Origin: CAINDR01 sp964495615
Lineage (GTDB): Bacteria > Patescibacteriota > Patescibacteriia > Patescibacteriales > UBA12465
DNA: 20,737 nt
NCBI GenBank assembly: GCA_964495615.1
Contig: CAZBVX010000011.1
Coordinates: 1-20,737 of the forward strand
Direction of reading: 5' to 3'
How positions within the stretch are numbered: the stretch's first letter is position 1; every line of letters begins with the position of its first letter. Positions 7,678-14,650 of the stretch are shown one piece after another. The translations under genes were made by a program, and so were the position numbers. The notes beneath the pieces are model-generated. The model was given only the letters and a program-made list of their open reading frames with translations, was not told the origin of the DNA and searched no databases.

Positions 7678-8661
7678 ATGTCCAATATTATGAATACAAA
7701 AGAAAAAATAATACAATTACTAAAAGAACAAAACCAAGTCACTTCTGGTGAAATGGTGGAATATTTAGATATTTCTAGGCAGGCACTTTATAAGCATTTG
7801 CCAGAAATGTTAAAAAATAAGCAAATATCAAAAATCGGTCGCCCCCCGAAGGTTTTTTATGCGTTAAAAGAAAAAGAAGCAAAAATTGAAAAAGTTGAAA
7901 TTGATACCAAAATAAAGAAGATTATAGATCAAAACTATTTTATTATCACTCCGGGAGGGGAAAGAATTGAAGGATTTTCCGGCTTTATTTATTGGTGTAA
8001 TAAACAGGACTTGCCGATTATTAAAACTGCTCAAGAATATATAAAAACTTTAAAAAAATACTCAATTTATAAAAAAAACAGCTTGATTGACGGGATGCAA
8101 AAAATGAGGACAACCTTTAAAAGCACTTTATTTTTAGATGATGTTTATTATCTTGATTTTTATAGTATAGAAAGGTTTGGAAAAACAAAATTGGGGCAAA
8201 TCCTTCTTTATGCCAAGCAAAGCCAGAACAAAAAACTAATGAAAGAGCTGATTGATGATATTAGACCGGCAGTAGAAGGGGCGATAAAAAAATTTAATAT
8301 TGATGGTGTGGGTTTTGTTTCGCCGACAGTTAAAAGAGAAGTGCAGTTTATGAACGAATTAAAAAAGAAGTTAGATTTAAAGGCAAAAGAGATAAAAATT
8401 ACTAAAATAAAAACTAACATTACAATTCCACAAAAAACTTTAAACAAACTGGATGATAGAATCGAAAATGCTCAAAAAACCTTTGCAATTGAAGAAATGG
8501 GTCGCTATAAAAATATTTTACTGATCGATGATGCTATTGGTTCAGGAGCAACACTTAACGAAATAGCCAAAAAACTAAAGAGTAAGGGGGTGGCTAAAAA
8601 AGTAATTGGCTTGGCCATCACGGGGAGCTTTAAGGGTTTTGATGTGGTTAGCGAAATATAA
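7678..8661 (+). CDS. Winged-helix DNA-binding domain fused to a ComF-like phosphoribosyltransferase
   Basis: This 327-aa protein starts with a winged-helix region (helices about 7-45, GEMVEYLDISRQALYKHL, wing GRPPKVFYAL at 54-63). A middle region (about 85-200) is not recognised. The C-terminal part resembles ComF/GntX-family phosphoribosyltransferases: FVSPTVKREVQFMNELKK (213-230), the IPQKTLNKLDDRIENAQKTF stretch (250-269), which matches the ComF pattern PQxxL...R..N...F, and the PRPP loop LLIDDAIGSGAT (281-292). The layout (HTH plus PRTase) recalls Bacillus PurR, which senses PRPP, but the PRTase part looks ComF-like, so this is probably not an orthologue. Codon use looks richer in ATA and AGA/AGG than the flanking genes, and the gene has its own promoter, operator and terminator, so it may be an insertion between ftsZ and nrdR. 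A second possible start is the ATG at 7690. Its ligand and targets are unknown. Confidence 0.72.
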   Translation: MSNIMNTKEKIIQLLKEQNQVTSGEMVEYLDISRQALYKHLPEMLKNKQISKIGRPPKVFYALKEKEAKIEKVEIDTKIKKIIDQNYFIITPGGERIEGFSGFIYWCNKQDLPIIKTAQEYIKTLKKYSIYKKNSLIDGMQKMRTTFKSTLFLDDVYYLDFYSIERFGKTKLGQILLYAKQSQNKKLMKELIDDIRPAVEGAIKKFNIDGVGFVSPTVKREVQFMNELKKKLDLKAKEIKITKIKTNITIPQKTLNKLDDRIENAQKTFAIEEMGRYKNILLIDDAIGSGATLNEIAKKLKSKGVAKKVIGLAITGSFKGFDVVSEI

Positions 8662-8682
8662 AGTAAAGTTAAAAAGGACGTG

Positions 8683-8710
8683 AAAAAGAGATTTAATCAT
8701 CTCTTTTTTT
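8683..8710 (+). terminator. Rho-independent terminator after the HTH-PRTase gene
   Basis: AAAAAGAGAT and ATCTCTTTTT form a 10-bp stem with a 6-nt loop, followed by more T residues. It begins 21 nt after the stop codon. Confidence 0.88.
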
Positions 8711-8714
8711 ATAC

Positions 8715-8723
8715 TTATCCACA
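8715..8723 (+). promoter_or_regulatory. Perfect DnaA-box match (TTATCCACA)
   Basis: The nine bases equal the consensus DnaA box. It lies about 80 nt upstream of the nrdR -10 element. Only one copy was seen, so it is not an origin. DnaA is known to regulate nrdAB in E. coli, which makes this placement suggestive. A chance match in 20 kb is quite possible. Confidence 0.4.
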
Positions 8724-8731
8724 GTTTTTGC

Positions 8732-8750
8732 AGCTCTTTGTCAAAGAGCT
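8732..8750. repeat. Perfect 19-bp palindrome AGCTCTTTG-T-CAAAGAGCT
   Basis: Nine-base arms around a single T are perfectly complementary. The palindrome lies between the preceding terminator and the nrdR promoter. It could be an operator, or a weak hairpin terminator since a T/C-rich stretch follows. It shares only TGTCAA with the palindrome at 7638-7659. Confidence 0.6.
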
Positions 8751-8793
8751 ATTTTCCCCTTTATTTTTGATACTTTTCTTACTTTGAAAATTT

Positions 8794-8802
8794 TGCTAGA
8801 AT
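8794..8802 (+). promoter_or_regulatory. Extended -10 promoter for the nrdR operon (TGcTAGAAT)
   Basis: TG-C-TAGAAT is a good extended -10. No convincing -35 lies at 17 nt. The predicted start near 8809 would give a leader of about 60 nt before nrdR, containing the possible NrdR boxes and an 8-bp hairpin. Confidence 0.55.
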
Positions 8803-8812
8803 ATAAAAAGAT

Positions 8813-8860
8813 ACAACATTTAGTGGTATGGCAAAAAAAATTCCACAAAATATGGAATTT
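8813..8860 (+). promoter_or_regulatory. Possible tandem NrdR boxes in the nrdR leader
   Basis: Two sequences starting ACAACATTT (8813) and ACAAAATAT (8845) each match about 11 of 15 defined positions of the recalled NrdR-box consensus ACAMWATATHTTGTWN. Their starts are 32 bp apart, close to three helical turns, as in known tandem NrdR boxes. The second overlaps an inverted repeat, AAATTCCA/TGGAATTT (8838-8860). Matches are degenerate, so this is tentative. Confidence 0.35.
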
Positions 8861-8871
8861 ATCAATTTTTT

Positions 8872-9330
8872 ATGAAATGCCCAATTTGTTATTTTGATGA
8901 CACAAAAGTAGTTGATTCGCGCGTTGCTGCCGATGGTCTTTCCATTCGTCGCCGCCGCGAGTGCTTGAAATGTAATTTCCGTTTTTCAACTTATGAAGAA
9001 GTTGAATTACTGGATTTAGCAATCATCAAGAGAGACGGACGAAGAGAATCATACAGCAGAGAAAAATTAGTCGGCGGTTTGAAAAAATCTTTTGAAAAAA
9101 GACCAATCACCGAAGATGATTTCAAAAAATTAATTCATTCGATTGAGAGGGAAATTCAACGTTTGAAAAAAAATGAAATCACTTCCCATCAGGTTGGCGC
9201 AGTAGTAATGAAACAATTGAAAAAAGTCGATCAGGTTGCTTATATCCGTTATGCCTCAGTCTATGAATCATTCAAAGATGCTCAAGAATTCCGAAAAGAA
9301 TTGAACAAATTAATCAAAGAAAAAAAATAA
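8872..9330 (+). CDS. nrdR: Transcriptional repressor NrdR
   Basis: NrdR (152 aa, normal length) represses ribonucleotide reductase genes by sensing ATP/dATP. It has an N-terminal zinc ribbon (Cys3, Cys6, Cys31, Cys34) with the basic stretch SIRRRREC that contacts DNA, then an ATP-cone from about 47 to 137 (IIKRDGRRESYSREKL at its start). It is directly upstream of nrdD (22-nt gap), which itself begins with an ATP-cone, so regulator and target are encoded together and autoregulation is expected. No Shine-Dalgarno sequence precedes the start. The start is fixed by the MKCPIC motif. Confidence 0.97.
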   Translation: MKCPICYFDDTKVVDSRVAADGLSIRRRRECLKCNFRFSTYEEVELLDLAIIKRDGRRESYSREKLVGGLKKSFEKRPITEDDFKKLIHSIEREIQRLKKNEITSHQVGAVVMKQLKKVDQVAYIRYASVYESFKDAQEFRKELNKLIKEKK

Positions 9331-9352
9331 TTCAATTTTAAAAATAATTCCT

Positions 9353-11425
9353 ATGTCTGAAGTGATTACCAAAATCAGGAAAAGATCTGGCGATATCGCC
9401 CCTTTCTCCGAAGAAAAAATTCTCAAAGCAATCATTAATGCTGCCAAGGCAGTGGAGGAGAGTGATGAAGCGGACGAAAAAAAACTTGCTTCTGAAGTAG
9501 TAAAACGCATCAACAAAAAATTTCATCCAAACAGTATTCCAGCAGTTGAAGAAATTCAGGATGTTGTCGAAGAAGTTTTGATTGAGAATAAAAAAATAAA
9601 AATCGCCAAAGCTTATATCATTTATCGCGAACAACATCGCCAAGTGCGCGACATCAATCAAGCTACTGCTGAAGAAAAATTAATGGAAGACTATCTTGGC
9701 CGTGCTGATTGGCGCTTGAAGGAAAATAGCAACATGAGTTTTTCTGTTCAAGGACTGAACAACTATCTTGCTTCTTCAATTTCTGCTCGCTATTGGTTGA
9801 ACAAGCTTTATCCAGAAAATATTCGCTTGGCTCACGTGAATGGTGATTTGCACATCCATGACTTGGGATTGTTAGCACCATATTGCTGCGGCTGGGATTT
9901 GAAAGATTTATTATTGCGCGGTTTCGGCGGTGTTAGTGAAAAAATTCAGAGCAAGCCAGCCAAGCATTTTCGCAGTGCTCTTGGCCAAGTAGTGAATTTC
10001 TTTTACACCTTACAAGGAGAGGCAGCTGGCGCTCAGGCTTTTGCCAATTTTGACACCTATCTCGCCCCTTTTATCCGTTATGATGGTCTGACCTATGAAG
10101 AAGTAAAACAAGGCTTACAAGAATTCATGTTCAATGTAAACGTTCCGACTCGCGTTGGTTTTCAGACACCCTTCACCAACATCACTTTGGATGTCACTCC
10201 TTCAAAAATGATTGGCGAAGAGAATGTTATTATTGGCGGTGAAGTCATGCCGGAAAAATACAAAGATTTCCAGGAAGAAATGGACATGTTCAACAAGGCT
10301 TTTGCAGAAGTGATGATTGCTGGTGATTCGACTGGTCGAGTATTTGGTTTCCCAATTCCAACTTATACCATCGACAAAGAATTTGACTGGGATCGTGAAT
10401 GCTTGAAGCCGGTCTGGGAAATGACTTCAAAATACGGTGTTCCTTATTTTTCAAATTTTGTTAATTCAGACATGAATCGCGACGATGCTCGTTCAATGTG
10501 TTGCCGTTTGAGATTAGATAATCGTGAATTAAGAAAGCGCGGCGGCGGTTTGTTCGGTGCCAATCCTTTAACTGGTTCTTTGGGGGTGGTAACTATCAAC
10601 TTGGCTCGTTTGGGCTATCTTTCCAAAAACAAAGAAGAATTCAAAACACGCCTAGCAAAATTAATGGATATTGCCAAAGAAAGTTTAACCATCAAGCGCA
10701 AAGTAATCGAAAAATTCACCACTGACGGCCTCTATCCTTATTCCATGTTTTATTTGAAAGATATTTTTGCTCGCTTCGGTACTTATTGGCAAAATCATTT
10801 TAACACCATCGGAATTAATGGCATGAACGAAGCTTCTTTGAATTTGTTGGGAAAAAACATTACCGAAGAAGAAGGACATCAATTTGCTCGCGAGATTTTG
10901 GATTTCATGCGTGAAAAATTAATGGACTATCAAAATGAAACCAATGATTTGTTCAATTTGGAAGCTACTCCTGGTGAAGGTTGTACTTATCGCTTTGCCA
11001 AAAAAGACAAAGAACTATATCCAGATATTATTTTTGCCAACAACGATGTTGTCAAAAATCAAGGAGCAGACCCTTACTACACCAATTCATCAAATATCCC
11101 GGTTGGTTATACTGATGATATTTTTTCCGCTTTGGATTTGCAAGACGATTTGCAGACAAAATATACTGGCGGTACAGTCTTGCACGGTTTTCTAGGAGAG
11201 AGAATTAAAAATCCAGAAAACACCAAAAAATTAGTACAAACAATTGTTAATAATTATCGCTTGCCTTATTTCACTATCACGCCAACTTTTTCAATTTGTC
11301 CGAAGCACGGATATTTGGCAGGGGAGCACAAATATTGCCCAAAATGTGATGAAGAAATTGGTTTTACCGGCACCACTGAAGACGAAAGAAAAGATGCTGG
11401 CGCTAATAATTCCGTTTGTTGCTAA
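9353..11425 (+). CDS. nrdD: Anaerobic (class III) ribonucleoside-triphosphate reductase, catalytic part lacking the glycyl-radical site
   Basis: NrdD reduces ribonucleotides to deoxyribonucleotides using a glycyl radical made by NrdG. This 690-aa ORF has an N-terminal ATP-cone (about 1-95), then the ten-stranded barrel with the family stretches CCRLRLDNRELRKRGGG (Cys383, Cys384) and NPLTGSLGVVTINLARLGY. Near the end it has part of the usual zinc site (Cys649, Cys662, Cys665 in YCPKC). A normal NrdD continues into the radical motif RVxGY and ends about 30-40 residues later. Here it instead ends in a short tail, GANNSVCC, followed by TAA. The missing piece is encoded in the same frame just downstream. 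The protein is therefore probably active only with that second polypeptide, unless the stop is bypassed. The tail Cys pair could carry electrons, as the C-terminal cysteines of class I enzymes do (inference). Confidence 0.93.
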   Translation: MSEVITKIRKRSGDIAPFSEEKILKAIINAAKAVEESDEADEKKLASEVVKRINKKFHPNSIPAVEEIQDVVEEVLIENKKIKIAKAYIIYREQHRQVRDINQATAEEKLMEDYLGRADWRLKENSNMSFSVQGLNNYLASSISARYWLNKLYPENIRLAHVNGDLHIHDLGLLAPYCCGWDLKDLLLRGFGGVSEKIQSKPAKHFRSALGQVVNFFYTLQGEAAGAQAFANFDTYLAPFIRYDGLTYEEVKQGLQEFMFNVNVPTRVGFQTPFTNITLDVTPSKMIGEENVIIGGEVMPEKYKDFQEEMDMFNKAFAEVMIAGDSTGRVFGFPIPTYTIDKEFDWDRECLKPVWEMTSKYGVPYFSNFVNSDMNRDDARSMCCRLRLDNRELRKRGGGLFGANPLTGSLGVVTINLARLGYLSKNKEEFKTRLAKLMDIAKESLTIKRKVIEKFTTDGLYPYSMFYLKDIFARFGTYWQNHFNTIGINGMNEASLNLLGKNITEEEGHQFAREILDFMREKLMDYQNETNDLFNLEATPGEGCTYRFAKKDKELYPDIIFANNDVVKNQGADPYYTNSSNIPVGYTDDIFSALDLQDDLQTKYTGGTVLHGFLGERIKNPENTKKLVQTIVNNYRLPYFTITPTFSICPKHGYLAGEHKYCPKCDEEIGFTGTTEDERKDAGANNSVCC

Positions 11426-11455
11426 TTGCCAAAAATTAAATTAAAATATAAACAT

Positions 11456-11653
11456 ATGAGCCAGTCATTTTTTATAAAACAAAAAAATGTCAGCTCACAA
11501 AAAAATATGAGCCCAATCAAAACTGAACGTCAGGAGTGCGTTGTTTACAGCCGAGTAGTTGGCTGGCTAGCTCCGGTCCAAAATTTTAACAAAGGAAAAG
11601 CAGCTGAATACAAAGACCGCAAAACTTATAAAGTAGAAGATTCTTGCTGTTAA
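11456..11653 (+). CDS. Stand-alone glycyl-radical domain of class III ribonucleotide reductase
   Basis: This short ORF (65 aa from the ATG at 11456, or 48 aa from the ATG at 11507) contains the NrdD glycyl-radical region: ECVVYSRVVGWLAPVQNF, then NKGKAAEYKDRKTYK. Gly in RVVGW should be the radical site. NrdD upstream lacks this segment and the two fit end to end, so this is the C-terminal part of NrdD made as a separate chain. It is in the same frame as NrdD with no further stop between the NrdD TAA and this motif. It ends in EDSCC, echoing the SVCC end of NrdD. The residues before the motif are Lys/Ser/Gln-rich and look like a linker. The start is uncertain: a hairpin covers the first ATG, and the second ATG has the same ATGAGCC context. 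Confidence 0.85.
   Translation: MSQSFFIKQKNVSSQKNMSPIKTERQECVVYSRVVGWLAPVQNFNKGKAAEYKDRKTYKVEDSCC
11457..11497 (+). other. Imperfect hairpin over the start of the glycyl-radical ORF
   Basis: TGAGC (11457-11461) pairs with GCTCA (11493-11497), and CATTTTTT (11466-11473) pairs with AAAAAATG (11482-11489), with an asymmetric internal loop (CAGT/TCA) between them. The hairpin covers the ATG at 11456 and ends 9 nt before the alternative ATG at 11507. It may affect which start is used or separate the two NrdD parts. The lower stem is only five pairs. Confidence 0.45.
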
Positions 11654-11674
11654 AAAAATAAATTAGTGGCTTCC

Positions 11675-11719
11675 TCGGGATTTTGAAAATAGGCGAAGTG
11701 GTCTTTCGGATTTTCCCGA
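11675..11719 (+). other. Structured leader before nrdG
   Basis: TCGGGA (11675-11680) is complementary to TCCCGA (11714-11719). An alternative fold pairs GAAAAT with ATTTTC and CGAA with TTCG inside the same stretch. The segment fills the 82-nt gap before the nrdG ATG, the largest gap inside this operon. No known riboswitch class is recognised and there is no T-run for termination. Confidence 0.4.
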
Positions 11720-11735
11720 ATTGCCAATAAAACCT

Positions 11736-12458
11736 ATGAAAATTGGAGGATTAGAAAAATTAAGTTTACTTGATTACCCAGGATATTTGTCAGCAATTAT
11801 TTTTACGGTTGGTTGTAATTTTCGTTGCCACTTTTGCTATAATCCCATGCTTGTCTGGCCCTCTTCTGAGTTGGACGGGATACAAAATAAAGAAAAAGGT
11901 TTTTCCCAGATTTCTGAGGAAGACCTTTTTCTTTTTTTGAATGATCGAGTTGGAAAATTGGAAGGAATAGTAATCACAGGAGGTGAGCCGACAATGCACC
12001 ATGACTTGCCCGAGTTTATCAAAAAAATTAAAGCCCTAGGATTCAAGGTAAAATTGGATACTAATGGCACAATTCCAGAGATGGTAAAAAAAGTGATTGA
12101 TGAAAAAATTATCGATTATATTGCCATGGATTTAAAGGCCCCTTTTGAAAAATATGAAGCAGTAGTCGGCGTGTCAATTGATTGCCAGAAGATAGCAGAA
12201 AGTGTTAAAATGGTGATTGAAAGTGGTCTGCCTCACGAATTTAGAACAACAGTCACCCCTGGTCTTTTGGAAAAGGATGATTTTTCAAAAATGGGTCAAA
12301 TAATCCAGGGCGCAGACGCCTGGTATTTGCAGAAATTCAAATCAGATACTGATTTGGTTAATCCGCTTTTGCAAGGAAAGGCGGCTTTTAGCGGTAAAGA
12401 AATGGCAGAAATGGCCGAAATAGGCAGTAAATTTGTAAAAATTTGTCAATTAAGATAA
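11736..12458 (+). CDS. nrdG: Anaerobic ribonucleotide reductase activating enzyme (radical SAM)
   Basis: NrdG uses a [4Fe-4S] cluster and S-adenosylmethionine to put the radical on the glycine of NrdD. The product (240 aa) has the radical-SAM motif CNFRCHFC (Cys27, Cys31, Cys34, CxxxCxxC), then VITGGEPTMH as the SAM-binding GGE motif, and later TNGT and AMDLKAP stretches typical of the family. The start chosen is ATG at 11736 because MKIGGLEKLSLLDYPG is the usual N-terminus; an upstream in-frame TTG at 11721 is less likely. The length fits the longer pyruvate-formate-lyase-activating-like NrdG subgroup. It lies downstream of the split nrdD and would act on the glycine in the stand-alone chain. 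Confidence 0.93.
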   Translation: MKIGGLEKLSLLDYPGYLSAIIFTVGCNFRCHFCYNPMLVWPSSELDGIQNKEKGFSQISEEDLFLFLNDRVGKLEGIVITGGEPTMHHDLPEFIKKIKALGFKVKLDTNGTIPEMVKKVIDEKIIDYIAMDLKAPFEKYEAVVGVSIDCQKIAESVKMVIESGLPHEFRTTVTPGLLEKDDFSKMGQIIQGADAWYLQKFKSDTDLVNPLLQGKAAFSGKEMAEMAEIGSKFVKICQLR

Positions 12459-12462
12459 TTTT

Positions 12463-12702
12463 ATGTCTGAAGAAACAAAAAACGACAATCAAGAAATTAA
12501 AGAATTGCTTGAAAAGAACTTAGCTTTGAGCGAAAAAGTGGTCGAAGATTTAGTTCGAGTAAAAAACTTTATTAAGTGGCAAAATATTTGGGCAACAATT
12601 CGCCTTTTGATTGTAGCGGTTCCAATTATTGTTGGTTTTATTTATCTTCCTCCTCTTATCAAAGAATATCTAAATAATTATTTTCAATTTTTGAATCAAT
12701 AA
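12463..12702 (+). CDS. Small single-pass membrane protein, unknown function
   Basis: A 79-aa protein with a charged N-terminal helix that may form a short coiled coil (about 9-38) and one membrane segment (about 47-66, LLIVAVPIIVGFIYLPPLI). No family is recognised. Only 4 nt separate it from nrdG, and the VirD4-like ATPase gene starts 3 nt after its stop, so translation is closely linked to both. Its position and form could suit a small membrane partner of the ATPase, but nothing in the sequence proves it. The start ATG has no Shine-Dalgarno sequence. Its amino-acid composition looks like a real protein and it fills the gap exactly. Confidence 0.75.
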   Translation: MSEETKNDNQEIKELLEKNLALSEKVVEDLVRVKNFIKWQNIWATIRLLIVAVPIIVGFIYLPPLIKEYLNNYFQFLNQ

Positions 12703-12705
12703 AAT

Positions 12706-14646
12706 ATGAGTAGTGATATTGCGGTATTCGCCCAGACAACTTATCGGAACGAATTCAAAAAATTCGGCATCAAAGCTGACGACCGCCGCCGTCACATGTA
12801 TTTGATTGGGAAAACCGGAATGGGAAAATCAACCATTCTGGAAAATATGATCATTGATGATATTCGTGCGGGCCGCGGCGTGGCAGTGGTTGATCCTCAT
12901 GGGGATTTGGCAGAAAAAATTATTGAATATATTCCAACTGAAAGAATTAAGGATGTTGTCTATCTCAATCCAGCCGACATCGATTATCCAATCGCTTTTA
13001 ATGTGGTTGAGCAAGTGGAGCCTCATTTGCAACATTTGGTTGCTTCCGGCTTGATTGGGGTTTTTAAAAAACTTTGGGCTGATTCCTGGGGGCCTCGTCT
13101 GGAATACATTTTACGTAACGCCATTTTAGCAATTTTGGATTATCCAGGCTCAACTTTGATGGGCGTGGTTCGAATGCTTTCCGACAAAACTTATCGAAAA
13201 AAAGTGGTCGCCAGTGTCAAAGATCCAATGGTCAAATCATTTTGGGAAAAAGAATTTGCTGGTTATGCTGACAAATTTGCTTCCGAAGCAGTTTCGCCAA
13301 TCCAAAACAAGGTTGGTCAGTTTTTGTCTAGTTCTTTGATGAGAAACATCATCGGCCAAGTAAAATCTTCTATTGATGTCCGCAAGATTATGGACGAGGG
13401 AAATATTTTAATCATGAATCTGAGCAAGGGAAGAATTGGTGAAGATAATTCTGCTTTGCTGGGAGCAATGATGATCACCAAAATCCAATTAGCGGCGATG
13501 AGTCGAGTAGATATTTCCGAAAGCGAAAGACGCGATTTTTATCTGTATATTGATGAATTTCAAAATTTTTCAACAGACAGTTTTGCCAACATCCTTTCCG
13601 AAGCCAGAAAATATCGCCTCAATTTAATTATGGCTCACCAATACATTGAACAGCTTGGCGATGTTGTGAAGGCAGCAGTTTTTGGCAACGTTGGCACTTT
13701 GATTGCTTTTCGGGTTGGTGCCAATGATGCTGAAGATTTGGTCAAAGAATTCACCCCAACTTTTTCCGAAGAAGATTTGGTTAATTTGCCAAAATATGAA
13801 ATGTATTTGCGTTTAATGATTGATGGTATCACTTCTAATCCATTTTCTGCCAAAGGCTTGCCACCTCTTCGTTCAGATGAAAAAACTGGCAATATCGAAA
13901 AAATTATCGAATTTTCTCGAGAAAAATATTCCTCGCCGCGCACTTTGGTTGAAGAAAGAATTATGAAGTGGCATGAGAGCGAAGAGGAAGATCGGGAAAA
14001 AGAAGCCAAAGAAAAAAAAGATTTTCCAAAAAAAACAGGACAAAATTTCCAGACTGTTCCAAGGCCTCAAACGACCCAAAATTATCAAACAGCTCCTCAG
14101 GTTTTTGTGCCAATTTGCAAACCGGCAACGGAAAATCCAGCAGTAATTATTCAGGAAAAAAATATTTCTGCTCCAACAGTCAAAACACCAGTTCAAGAAA
14201 AAGCGCCAAGTCGTATTCCGGCTGGCAAGTTTGCTGCCCAGTGCAGCAATTGCCAGGCGGTTGCTTATGTTTCTTTCCAGCCAGATGGTATTAGGCCAGT
14301 ATATTGTCCGAGCTGTTTGTCGGCCAAAAAAGAAGAAAAAAGATTAGAAAATGAACTTCGCCAAAAGTTGAAGCAAGCAGAAATGGAAAAAATAAAAGCC
14401 ATTGAAAAAAATGCTGAAAATTATGTTAATGACGTTTTCGAAAGAGCAGAAAACACTCCTGATCCAATTTCTCTCAACCAATTAAAAAATATCCAGCCCG
14501 TAAATTTTAATGGCCATGAATTAAAAAATTTTTCACCAAAAATTAGTCATCAATCAAAAAAAGACGAAACAAAAGAAATGGGTGAAGGAGAAGAATTGGA
14601 TGAAGGAGAAGAAATAGATTTTTCACGTATCCCAGGAAGCAATTAA
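12706..14646 (+). CDS. VirD4/TraG-like (TraM-recognition) ATPase with C-terminal CxxC-x17-CxxC zinc ribbon
   Basis: A 646-aa P-loop ATPase of the type annotated in CPR genomes as type IV secretory conjugative DNA transfer protein. The Walker A motif is GKTGMGKS (35-42), followed by VAVVDPHGDLAEKI (59-72). The Walker B stretch YLYIDEFQNFSTDSF (near 278-292) is followed by NLIMAHQYIEQL, a typical TraG/TraD pattern. No N-terminal TM is seen, so it is cytosolic unless a partner anchors it; the small TM protein just upstream is a candidate. After about 420 the protein is low-complexity, charged and Pro/Gln-rich. It then carries Cys513, Cys516, Cys534 and Cys537 with exactly 17 residues between the pairs, a zinc ribbon found in several CPR proteins, and ends in an acidic tail. 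Relaxase and pore genes are not here, so a role in DNA movement is inferred from family only. Confidence 0.85.
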   Translation: MSSDIAVFAQTTYRNEFKKFGIKADDRRRHMYLIGKTGMGKSTILENMIIDDIRAGRGVAVVDPHGDLAEKIIEYIPTERIKDVVYLNPADIDYPIAFNVVEQVEPHLQHLVASGLIGVFKKLWADSWGPRLEYILRNAILAILDYPGSTLMGVVRMLSDKTYRKKVVASVKDPMVKSFWEKEFAGYADKFASEAVSPIQNKVGQFLSSSLMRNIIGQVKSSIDVRKIMDEGNILIMNLSKGRIGEDNSALLGAMMITKIQLAAMSRVDISESERRDFYLYIDEFQNFSTDSFANILSEARKYRLNLIMAHQYIEQLGDVVKAAVFGNVGTLIAFRVGANDAEDLVKEFTPTFSEEDLVNLPKYEMYLRLMIDGITSNPFSAKGLPPLRSDEKTGNIEKIIEFSREKYSSPRTLVEERIMKWHESEEEDREKEAKEKKDFPKKTGQNFQTVPRPQTTQNYQTAPQVFVPICKPATENPAVIIQEKNISAPTVKTPVQEKAPSRIPAGKFAAQCSNCQAVAYVSFQPDGIRPVYCPSCLSAKKEEKRLENELRQKLKQAEMEKIKAIEKNAENYVNDVFERAENTPDPISLNQLKNIQPVNFNGHELKNFSPKISHQSKKDETKEMGEGEELDEGEEIDFSRIPGSN

Positions 14647-14650
14647 ATTT

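Noticed and set aside
8715..8750. Replication origin
   Set aside because: Only one DnaA box was found, with no cluster, no AT-rich unwinding repeat set and no dnaA or dnaN nearby.
11426..11653. Start of the glycyl-radical ORF at TTG 11426
   Set aside because: TTG directly follows the NrdD stop and the next ten codons encode an AT-driven Lys-rich run; ATG 11456 or 11507 is more natural.
11721..11735. TTG start for nrdG five codons upstream
   Set aside because: The family N-terminus starts at MKIGGLEK, and the TTG lies at the edge of the leader hairpin.
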